Shown: piece by piece, positions 33,401 through 45,400 of the stretch
Layout of the letters: each line of letters starts with the position of its first letter
How positions within the stretch are numbered: the stretch's first letter is position 1
Assembly (NCBI GenBank): GCA_020746105.1
Contig: CM036619.1
Location: forward strand, 13,120,238 to 13,184,237
Direction: 5' to 3'
DNA from: Trogon surrucura
Taxonomy: Eukaryota > Chordata > Aves > Trogoniformes > Trogonidae
DNA length: 64,000 nucleotides
Position numbers and translations under genes: made by a program
The notes under the pieces: generated by a model
Seen by the model: the letters and a program-made list of their open reading frames with translations, nothing else
Databases searched by the model: none
What the model was told of the DNA's origin: nothing

Positions 33401-36400
33401 ACAAAGCTGACACACCACATAAAGGAACTGTAACGTGTTTATCTTCTCACTGGATAAATAAAAACCTGCCTAAATTTACACTTACTGGTCAGTAGTCACC
33501 ATCCCATCTGCTGTTGATTAATTATCTTTAAATTAGCCTCCCTTGTTATGTAAATTAGCACAGTCACAGTCTTCTGGAGCAGGATGTCCCCTTCTTATAA
33601 TTTTTTTAGTATGTCAGGGCTATAGCTGTTAGCAAGCCATGTGTTTATACAAAGTAATATGCTTACACAATAAAGCTGTTGATCAAAGAAGACCAAACTA
33701 GTATACTTAAATAGTGTCACTATAACCTAAGCATTAACCCAAATATGTGGTTTTACTTAGTCTTATTCTAAACAGGACTTCCAACTAGAACCTTGCAGTG
33801 TTTGGTGCACTTGGGCTAAAATAAAAATCTGTCCACTTCTTAGACAACTAAGTTAGTTCTGTGTTACAAAATGAAATTATCAGAGATTTGTTAGCTTTAT
33901 ATATTCTTGATCCGCAAAACTCAATCACGGTATATTGAAATGTGACTTTAAATTCTTTGCTTTCAGTAATTTTCAAAATATTACAAATAACGAAAAGAAA
34001 ATATTTCCATGTTTTGCTTCTTTATTCATTGAAGTTCCTTTTGAAACTGTAATGTATTGGATTTTCGAGTTGATGGATGTCTTTACCTGAAAATGCAGAG
34101 TACCCTCCCAGTTTTAGGCGTCCTCTGCATCATGAGCAGTCAGAGACCAAACCAAGTAACTTAAAGTAACTTAAGAGAGAATGAAATCCTTTACTGTTGA
34201 ATCTTGCCTTCTGTGAAAACAAGAATGAATATGCAGCGCACCGTTCATTGAAAAAGGAACTGGTGATTCATAATTAGCGCAGTCTCAGATTCTGCGCTGA
34301 AGTTTGTCCTTGTTTGGCTCCACTGTGCTGGAGCCAAACCAGCCAAACCCCTGTCAGTTTGTCAGCAGCTTTGGAAGTGTCCTTCTGGGACCCTACAATC
34401 TTTTCGCCAGGTTTTGTGCATCTGCATTATCTTCTTCATTCATTTTGTTTGCTGCCTTGTTGAATTGTGTAGCAACACAGAACTTCCATCTGGTTTGACT
34501 CTTCTCACACTTCGGCTGTTAATGCTGCCTTATAGATGGAAGCATTTAGAAGCGTGGAGTTGTGTGGTTTAGGGGTGGGAGTTTTAATAGATGCTTTTCC
34601 ATGGTGTTTTATTCTTATGTGAATGTGCTTTTTTTTAATTGCAGAGGCTGCCTATTCTACGGTCCACCAGGGACTGGAAAGACACTGGTTGCTCGGGCAC
34701 TTGCTAATGAATGTAGCCAAGGTGACAGGAGAATAGCCTTTTTTATAAGAAAAGGTGCCGACTGCCTGAGTAAATGGGTGGGGGAATCCGAACGACAGCT
34801 TCGGTTGTTGTTTGATCAGGTAATGTTGAAACGTGCCCTGTGTTCTGTCAGAGTCATAGCTGTAATTCTCTGTGGTCAGTATTTTTAAGAACTTTTTGTG
34901 TTTTGTCTTCTTTTCACTAAAATGGGATCGTCAGTGTTTCCTTTTTTAAGTGTTGAGGGTTTTTTAGGGGTTTTTTTTTAGGGGCTTGAAGTCTTGTGAA
35001 AGATTAATAGAACAAATGAGAAAACCTTGCAAAGCAAACGCCTGCCCCCCAGCCTCAAAACCAAAAACCAACCCAGCCACAAAAAAAGGTTTCAAGAGGC
35101 AAGAGATGATGGCTTTAGAGCAGAGGGAAACAGATGCAGGCTGAAAGCATGGCCATTTAAATTCATAACGGAAGCTGGCTTCCAGAACCTGTAATTCAAT
35201 TAAGCCCCGGCTCTGTTCTCAGAGGTTGCCAAATAGCCGTAAAAAACTACTGGTATGATTTGTTCCCTGTCACCCAGTCTTTGTGAGTTGACATAGGCTG
35301 CTGTTTGCTGTTACTTGTGCCACTTACTCCATTAGTTTAATTAGTAGAGATCCCTGATGATAGACTGAAAAATCTAGCTCCAGTGACTTTCCAACCGTAA
35401 CAGTTTTCATGCATTTACTCTTTAAAATAGTGCTGATTTACTTACATCTCTGTCCTGTATTTTCGTTTTAGGCCTACCAGATGCGACCTTCAATTATTTT
35501 CTTCGATGAGATAGATGGTCTTGCTCCTGTGCGGTCCAGTAAACAAGACCAAATTCATAGGTAGTACATTTCTTGTATATACATAGAAGAGGCTTGATCT
35601 TTATGAAAACAAAACCACAACCTGTTTAACTTTATGTGGCACATCAATTTATCCTGAAAACTAGTCATTCGATGCTACTGAACTTATGATTTTGAAACAA
35701 AATTAAACCCAATTCAGTAAGCTCGATACCAGCACAAGGCTTGTGTTACCTCTGTTTTCTTATCTTTAAAATGAGTCTTTTACTAATCAGCATCTCATCA
35801 ATTAAAACCTTGTCCTTTTTGAGTGATCATTGGAGATAGCTGGGTAGAATGCAACAGCATTTACTAAACCAGTGAATGAAAATTTTATTTTTGTGCTAGC
35901 TCTATTGTGTCAACGCTTTTGGCACTTATGGATGGCTTAGACAGCAGAGGAGAGATTGTAGTCATCGGAGCCACCAACAGGCTGGATTCCATAGACCCTG
36001 CCTTACGAAGACCCGGACGCTTTGATCGAGAGTTCCTCTTCAGCTTGCCAAATAAGGAGGTCAGAATGGGATCTGACACGGTTAATGGGACAGGGAGTGG
36101 GACAGGAGGAACGCTGCATAGGTGCAGGGTTTGGGATGCTTCTAGCTCAGTGGCAGCAGCTAAGTAATGGAAAAATAGGTATATAACAACGAAGTAGTAG
36201 TGGGGGAGAAGATAGTGTGCAAAACTGGAACCGTGGTTTTGTGGTTTTTCGTTTGACTATAACTGATTTTTCTTTTTTTAGCACTTTTTGGAAAAAGGAT
36301 GAAATGCTTATTGGATTGAAGGCCAATAAAAGTTTGTGTGTTTTAACGTGAACATTTGGCTCCAGTTTTTATCCATTTTCAGGAATGGGAGAGAAGGTGC

Positions 36401-39400
36401 CATGAAACAGATCTGATATGATTCCCTACTGTGGAAGAATTCTAGAATTGTGCTATAATTAATCTATGTACCAAGATATACTTAAATGAAAGTCTTGCTA
36501 AGATCAGAGACAAGGATAGGCAATGTTTGACATTTTCTGGATTAGTGACAGGAGACTGAGTCATAATTACTATTCCTCTTTGTAGTAATTGTAGGAATTT
36601 GAAATGCAGTGCTAGAACTGTTTTCCTTGTACAAGCTGGCAGAAAAGCAGATCTGATGAACTAATGAGACTGTCAACGATGAAATTTTGCTACATTTGAG
36701 AAAAGTTTCTGTTGAAAAACTCTCAGTTTGCGGATAAGATTGTTTGGGGTTTTCTTAGGAAAATTTTTTTCCTCAGCATCATTAGATCTCATACTTGTGG
36801 AAATACACTTTTTATGGAAGTTATAAATGCCTTTATTTCACTGCAGGCACCCAGAAAAAGTTTAATGTAACAAGTTGAGAATTATTAGATTTCCTGCTCA
36901 AAATAGCAGAGAGCATATTAACTGAGCTTTGAAATACTTAAAGAGTTTACTAGATAAGAAAAGTATTTGTATTAGTGTGAGGATTTGTGTTGTGTGGTTT
37001 CTTGAAAGAGAAAACTTAGGACAAAGTCAAATGCAAACATTTTGTTTACAGGCTAGAAAAGAAATTTTAAAGATTCACACACGAGACTGGACACCTAAGC
37101 CACTGGATGCGTTTCTTGAAGAGCTTGCTGAAAAGTGCGCTGGTGAGTTTGAAAACCAAGTGAGTTACTGCGCGTGACCGAGTCCTAAGGAATCTGAGCT
37201 TGCAAGCAGAGCGAGGCAGGGAGGCAGCTGGCATGCTTTGCAAACAAACAGAGTTAGATGCTTTTCTTCTAATTTTCTTTCTGCCTCTCAGAACGTTGAA
37301 GGGGGTTTTGTGCATCTTCCTCAGGAGCAAATTTCTGACGAGAAGGCCGCTTTGTAAGTGCGGAGTATCAGCCTGGGAGTCACGTAATGGAGTTTCTCTG
37401 CAGTGCAGTTACTCTTTAAATTCTCTCGTAACCTGTTAATTTGTGGCTGCTTAGAAAACCTTTCAGTGTTGCGTCTTAGAATCCTGGGCCTTGACTTCTG
37501 TGTTGCCCGAGATTGACATAACGTTTAATTCTTGTTTTGTTTATTAGGATACTGCGGGGCCGATATTAAATCTTTATGTGCCGAAGCCGTCCTCTGTGCT
37601 CTGCGCCGCTGCTACCCCCAGATATACCAAAGCAGTGAGAAACTGCAGTTAGACACCGCTGCTATTAAAATAACAGCAAAGGATTTTGTCATGGCAATGC
37701 AGAAGACTGTTCCATCTTCACAAAGGGCGGTGGCTTCACCTGGGCGAGCACTATCGCCAATTTCAAAACCACTACTTGAAAGCACACTAGCAAGAATTTT
37801 ACAAGCCTTGCAGAAAGTATTTCCCCACACAGAGCTGGCACTAAAGAAGGACCAACAGCAAGGTATAACAGTAACATCCACTTAAAAATGCTGCCAAAAC
37901 AGAAACTTACGATTTATGCAATCAACATACACAAAACTCTCAGCTGTAACCCTCAAATTTTACAAGATACACATGCGCAGTGCTGGGTGGGAGCTGTGAA
38001 GGGCTCACAATACACAGTAGAGCACTATGCATTCCCTGCTGGAGCAGGCTGTTGCAGACAGTAGCTAACATATTTATCATTTGTAGAGATGGATCTAAGG
38101 TTTAATGCATGAGGCACCTCTTTCAAAAGAAATTTTTAAATGGGGGGGAAGGTTATTTTTACATGAATGCTTCACAGAATCACAGAATATTAGGGGTTGG
38201 AAGGGACCTCAAAAGTTCATCTAGTCCAGCCCCCCTGCCAGAGCAGGATCATTCCTGTCTGAAGAACATCAGGGCCACAATACAAGTGGTTTAAGCTAAG
38301 TACTCTTTTAGCTATTACAATTTTTAAACGTAGTCTCTTAATTGAGATGGTTGTGGATCACGCTGTGCGCTTGCACATGAGATCAGAATGTTTTAGCAGC
38401 GTGTACTTTGGGACTTGGCTTGTGTAGCGTGTGGGAGCTCATGCTCCTGACTGCACCAGCCTTGATCAGGTTTAGTCTGTCAGTTGGTGAAAGTAAATGA
38501 ATTTGATAAACTTGCTCCACTCCTGATTAATGGAGATCTCTGAGTAGTTAGTTATTATATTAATCCCTGGAGAATATCCTGCCAATATTACTCCTGGTAG
38601 AGCTGATAGATCATTTGCATGGGTAGAACAGAGGCAGAAACCCAATAACAAAATAAAAGTAGAGAGGCAAGGGCATTGGTAATTGCACCCCCCTCTGTTG
38701 TTTGCCTTCTGTTATCTCCTCCTTTGAGGAGCCTTATTTAGAATATGTGTTAGTCTGTATATTCTGACCCACTAGTCCCAGACAAATGGAAGTCTGTGGC
38801 CATCACGTCTGCTTGATTTCCCCACATCCAGTGGGGGAACTTGCTCCAGAAAGAAGTGGCCTTGTTGGGTTTTTCAGGTGTCTGAGAACTACAGAAGTTG
38901 TCCGTAATCACCTCTGTTCTGAGGAAAAAAAACTTCTAAGTTTTCACCAACAGAGAGATTATACCTTAGGCAAAACATGAGATACAGGACAGCTTAGTAG
39001 GGACTTGTGCAATCTCCTAAGATCTGTGGTACAATGAACTCTTAAGAAAATAGCATTCAGCATGTACTCTCAAATGAAGAAATACAAGCTAAGTGTTTTC
39101 CAGCAGTGACTTAAAAGCTGTATTAATGTGAGAGCAGGATAGAGACTGTTCAGGAAAGTTAACAAATCTCTCATGTCTTTCAGACAGTTTCAGTCACATT
39201 TTAAGAAGTGATGCGTTTGACAGTAATGAGGAATCACCGTCGATCTTTGAAGATAAACCAACTGATAAAACATCTGGTACACAAAAGGAAAGTTTCCTCA
39301 ATTTTAGCAGGTAAATGTTCGTTCCTTTTATATTTGTGGTTTTTAAGATGGCTGGGTCTATAGACAGTTTTGGTGTGCATGGTGCTAAATGAAGGAGTAA

Positions 39401-42400
39401 AGTGTGGAGGGGACGGTGATCAATATTTGCAAGAAGTAAACGTGAAGATGCATTTGGGTACGAATGTTCTAATGGAGGAGACTGCCGTAACCCATCCAGC
39501 TGGAGGGCCCAGCCCTCTTCTCCTGTGTCAGGGTGGTCCACAAACTATTAGAAAGTGTAGATTTAATTCCTGGTATTTCTTGAAAGACTCAAGACCGAAT
39601 AAACGTGCTGTCCGTCCTTTTAGCTACAAAACCCCCCTGTGGATTCATGTAGCCATCTTCTGCCCTTCTGCCTTCCAAAATCGTTAAACCAGTAGTGAAT
39701 TATGTAGCAGAAACAAAGTTGAGAAATAATGTGTTAAAACACTGTGAGGAAAAACTTAAACAGTGTCTGCATTTTGTACCTTTAACCTACTAAGCTTACA
39801 TTGTAATGTGGAAGCTGTATAAGCCAACAGTTGAAAAAATCAATTACTATTGTCACTGTGTTTCTTACATTCGACTGCTGTGCTGTCCAGAAAATCTTCT
39901 GACCTGCTAAGCTTGGTTAAGTCTCTAGGATCTTTGACTTCAGCCAGAAATGGTAGTCAAATACTGTGGTGGAATAAACAAATGCTCTTCACAGTGTGTT
40001 TCATGCTAATAAAGCAGGATTACTAAGAAATTAATATCCAATTCAAAGATGAAACAATTAGAATAAATATAGATCTTACGTGTATTTAGCATAGTGCTGT
40101 CATTTAACCAATCCAAGTGTGTACTTCTTCTGATGCAGCTAGTATGTTTCAGTGGCTACATGAATTTTTTTCCAGAAATGTTGTTCTCCTTTTCCACCAC
40201 CTCTGGTAACCGTGGCCAAATTTCAGCTAAACTTGGCAGATGTAGAGGTCTCACAGTTACTTAAACTCAAGACTTACTGAAAATTGGTGTTATGGGTGGT
40301 GAAGAGATCCAGATTGGCGTGTGCTAAGAGAGAGGGAGTTGTTATTCTCCCCCATCTGAGGTTACTGGCCAGTTGTCACATGTAGCTGGACAGTGCCTCT
40401 GTGGGATTTAAGAACTGTTACATGACACAGCCAAGCAAACAGCTGGGGATTGGCAGGATTTCTTTGGGGAGGTATCATACAAGTTTGTAAGAAAATGGGC
40501 TTTGATAGTCTTCCTGCTTATTATTTGCTGAAGTATGGAAAGTATTTACCAAAAGGAAAAAAAAGCGCATAGGAAAAAAACTTTTAACACCTACGTGCTT
40601 CGTTTTTAAAACTGCGTTTTCTTCTTGTTGCCCTAGAAATCCCTATTACCAGCCAACATCCTGGAGGTCGCGGTTCTTACTAGTTGGAGAGCCAGGATAT
40701 GGACAAGCTTCTCATTTGGCACCTGCAGTAATACATGCCTTGGAAAAGTTTCCAGTTTATACACTAGACCTGTCCGTTTTGTTTGTTAGCAGCGCGTCAC
40801 CGGAAGAAACATGTGCACAGGTATCTTTTCTCTGTTTAATCTCCTAGGATTCACAAACTATACATAAACTAGGAAATTAAACAAAATTCACTGTGAGTGA
40901 AGGTGGCCTGGCTGGAATGTGCTGTTATGTTTATCTCTGACTGAAATCCCCACTTTTCTCCTAGATCAAATGATACTGAATAAGGATGTCATACCATGGC
41001 AATATTTTTCATTCCAAATTAAACAGTGAGCATGTTGCTAGCAGCTCGAGAAGATGGGAGGTGCTGCTAATAAACCTCTCTTTATGTCAAGAAATCCTGC
41101 CAATCTCAGTGGGATCCAGAAAGTTGTTTTTATTGCTTCTAAAGAATCCATGCTCCCAGTAGGTGGCTCTGCATCAGCCTGACTGCATGTCACGCACTTT
41201 TGGTAGCTGCCTTTTTTTATTATGTTTGCAAGGCAATCAAGGTTTTGGGGAACAGCAAGTGTTTCCTTTTTTACGTGTACAGGTCGTTCTGCCGCAGTTT
41301 ATGAAGTAAAAGCATTAAAACTCCTGGAACGCTTACATTTGTACACTGGTGTATTTTTCTTAACTAGGAGATAAAATATAAGCAGATTTAGTGCTGTTTT
41401 CGTTTTTACTTTTGGGCAGGAAATCAGTTTTGTTGTTTGGCATCATTTTATTACAATATTTTAACCTTTAGTAGCAGCATTTGAGAGCTGTACAAGTAAG
41501 GGCAGATGCATTACATGACTGGATACTCGGATGTTGCAAAAAAAGAACAATTACTTTTTTGTTACATGATGGTTGCATCTGTGGTCATGTAACTGCCATG
41601 TCTAATCCCTGCCCTGATATACCACGTGCTCTTCTCATCTTGTGACAGGAACCCCCTGAGTGTCGATAATCTGTGTAGCAATGCCTGCCTTTGAGTTGGG
41701 AGTTCTTTTGTTGGTTTTTTTGATGTTTTGCCTTCATGAACTCCTGTTTCCGAAGACAGTTTGACTGATGCATAGTTATTTATTAGCCTATTCTACACTG
41801 TTTAGTTTTCTTACACAAGCTTTCGTTTTACCAGTTGGTGCAAGAAGCTCAGAGAACAGCGCCGAGTATAATTTATATCCCACATATCCATTTGTGGTGG
41901 GAGGCTGTTGGAGCTACATTGAAAGCTACTTTTACAACACTTCTGCAGAACATTCCAACATTTGTTCCAGTTCTGCTGCTTGCAACATCTGATGTGTGTC
42001 ATGCAGATCTCCCAAAAGAGGTATTTTTGTCGATACTTTTCTTACTTTTTCATTCTGTTTCTTGTTAACATATAAAACCTTTAAGCATTGGAGTACTGTG
42101 CAATCTTAAGCAAATTCCTACTGTTATTACTCAGGCGCCCTAACCAGGTCTCTTAAACTTTGCGTAGACAAAGCAACGCTGAATGCATTTGTAGTGTTTT
42201 CTGAGTTAAACAGGTTGACTTTGACCCAACTACTCATGCTTATTAGACAGGTGTATAGATTCACTTCAGACAATAATGCCAATGACTTCAAGATGGTTAG
42301 GTATGTACTTAGTCTAGTCTGGTTTATCCTGTTAATAAATTCTAAAATTTGTAGAGATTGAAAAATGGAGTAAAACTTGGAATTATGAAAGTTCAGAAAC

Positions 42401-45400
42401 CTTGTTTAAACTATTAAAAAAAAAAAAACAAAACATGAAAAAAACCTAACTAAAAACCCCATGCTTATCTGCTGAACCCTGCCTGCTCCGGCTATAGCTG
42501 CCAGAAGGATTCAAACTAGAGGACAACAAGGTGGTAGGCAAGTACAAAATAAGCAGTCTCAGAGGTGGTGAATGTCACCACTTTATCAATGTATCGTACG
42601 GTCTCTTTGTTGAGCTTTAACTCTAGAGGTGTTCCTTAGAGAAGATATTTTAATTTGCCGTGCTAGCCTTATAAGGCCAAGAAGATAACTTTTCACAGAT
42701 TGTCTTATCCAGGTGGTTACTCAGTTTAATTTGGAAAGGTACTCATCTTTTGGGAATATGAATTTGTGTGACCTTATATCTGAAATTATCTTTTCACCTC
42801 ATGTTTTAGATACAAGAATTGTTTGTTAGTGATGATGAAGTTTTCAAAATCCAGTCACCTACTACTGAAGAAAGAAACACGTTTTTTGAGGGCTTGGTTG
42901 TAGATCAAGCTGCAAAACCTCCTGCATCAAAAAATAATGCAGGTGAGGATATTCTACCTATAAAACTTTGCTAACCGCAAGTTAATAGCTATACAGTGTT
43001 TGCTTGGGAGGTAATTTTCTATCAATAATTTTTCATATGCTTGTGTTTAAGTACCATAAATTGACTAAACGGTTTCTGACTCATTTAAGCTTGGCGGCCA
43101 CTGGAGGTACTGCCTCTAGCACCCCCACCTAAGCCTCGACAGCTGACAGAGAAAGAACTAAGACAGCTGGAGGAGCAGGAGGAGGATACGTTGCGAGAAC
43201 TTAGGATTTTCTTAAGGGATGTGACTCATAGACTGGCTGTTGACAGACGTTTCAGAGCATTTACAAAGCCGGTTGACCCAGAGGAGGTAAATCAGTGTTG
43301 ATCTCTAATAACCCTTTTATATGTGTGTATTTATAATTTCTCTGCGTATTTCTTGGTGTTTGTGTGCCCTTTATAGAAAAGTTTATCTTTGGGTTTAGGA
43401 CCGTACTATCCTGGTTTTTCCAGAGGCAGGAGGTGAATTTTGCTTTTGCAGACTCCTTGAGGTTCACAAATATCTGTTATCTGAGTGTTCACTGAAAGCC
43501 TCGGGTTTCCTTTAAAACATCTTTAGAACTTTAAACAATTTCAGTTGCGAGGGGTCATCTAGTCCAACTGCCAGCTAGACCAAATGCCAACACAGTTTGC
43601 TCATGAAAAGGCTTTGACATGGAGACACGTTACAGCACTGAAAAGCAGAGAGGTCTCTATAAACAGTGTCGTTAGGGTTGTTTAATAAAGCCTAAAGGCC
43701 TTCAACTGACTGTCAGTAGTTGCTGGGAGAACTGGAATAGAAGCAACAATTCTTAAAATAAATTTTAAGATTTTATACTGTTTCATCTGGGGCTGCTCAG
43801 TATAAGATCAACCATAAGGACTGTGTGATTTCTTCTTCCCGTACACTTCTTAGGTCTCTTTTTCTCAATCCATTGAATAAGTCTAAGCCAGGGGCACATA
43901 CTTTAAAATCAGCTTTAGTTCTAACATACCTTTGTGTTTCAGCAAAGTCCTGTTCCCTTAAGCTTCCACTGACTTGTCTTTCCCTTTACTTCTGGTTTCT
44001 GAGATGTGAATACTCTAAACAAACACAGATGTCTTCATCCAAACTAGCTATTTTATGGTCTGAGTAAAGAAACGGCACCTCTGGGTCCAGTTATCTCATT
44101 CTGAAGTAGATGCTTAGGACAGATACTTCAAAGGTGCAATTCCCACAACCTTTTCTTGCCGCCATCAACGAGGAGAATCTTGAGTGACTTTACCAAGAAT
44201 GGTTTCTGAAGCAAAGTGAAATGAATCCCACTCTGGGTGTCTGTTCCGTTCCCTGCCCCACACGCGCTTCTGACCTTCCTGCTGCTTTTTTCCACTTCTT
44301 CTGGTTTGACTCTTCAAAGCCAGTTGAAATAACCCTTCTATTTTCAAGAATTCTATCTATTTTCAAGAACTGGTTAATTTCCATGTCTTTGGACGTGCCA
44401 TAAATATTGGGGGGGGTTACAAAGTCTCTTATTTGACTTTATTAAAGTAATTTATTTTGGTAGATGCTGAGCACGTGTATTTCATTTGTAGGTACCGGAT
44501 TATGATGCAGTTATTAAACAGCCCATGGACCTTTCGTCAGTTCTCTCTAAGATTGACTTGCACCAGTACCTAACTGCAAAAGATTTCCTGAAAGATATCG
44601 ATCTGATCTGCAGCAATGCTTTAGAGTACAACCCAGATAGAGACCCTGCAGGTGAGGATGTAGTTTTATTCCTAATTTGGAAAAGTTTTAAATGTATAAA
44701 TTGGTAAATGTTATCCCGGGACAGTAGACTTTGGATTAGATAATTTTAAACATCCACAGAGAGCATTTATTGTCAGGTTGTAAATGTTGTAGCATTAAAC
44801 AACTTGGGCATGAAAACGTGAATTAGAAGTGTTGATCAGTAACTCGTGCTTTTGCTTTAATAATTAACTTTTATGTTGTTATGCTGAAAATATTTGCTGA
44901 GAGAACCTTTCAGAACCTACCTCTGAAAAGAGCAAAATCTTTCTAAGCAATCAAAATAAAGGATTTCATTGGCTGGTAGAAAATACTCTGTTCTCACTGT
45001 GAAATTTCAGATCGTCTCATTAGACACAGAGCTTGTACTTTGAGAGATACTGCATACGCCATCGTGAGGGAAGAAATAGATGAAGATTTTGAACAACGCT
45101 GCAAAGAAATTCAAGAATCTCGTGAGGCAAGAGGTATGAGTTTTGACGTTAAGGATTTTAAAACTTGCATTTGTAACCAACAATGCAAGACTTAATTCTT
45201 TGCTGTTCTTTATTGTCAGGTTGTAGCTCTTCAAAGTATGCTCCATCTTACTACCATGTAATGCCAAAGCAGAACTCGGTTTCAGGGTGCATGAAGACAG
45301 ATCCAAAGTGCAACGAAAAAACAAAGGTGCCAGCAGCAGTGCCTGTGGATTCCAGCACGCCCTGCTCTAAAGGCAAGTTGCATTTTCTTCAGAGTTTCTT

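Noticed and set aside
35907..36167. Open frame continuing past ATAD2 exon 14
   Set aside because: Intron read-through. The sequence after the donor has no match to ATAD2, and exon 15 restores the conserved frame.
43548..43600. Possible CR1 tail (GGGGTCATCTAGTCCAACTG)
   Set aside because: Only about 20 bases resemble CR1, too little to call confidently.
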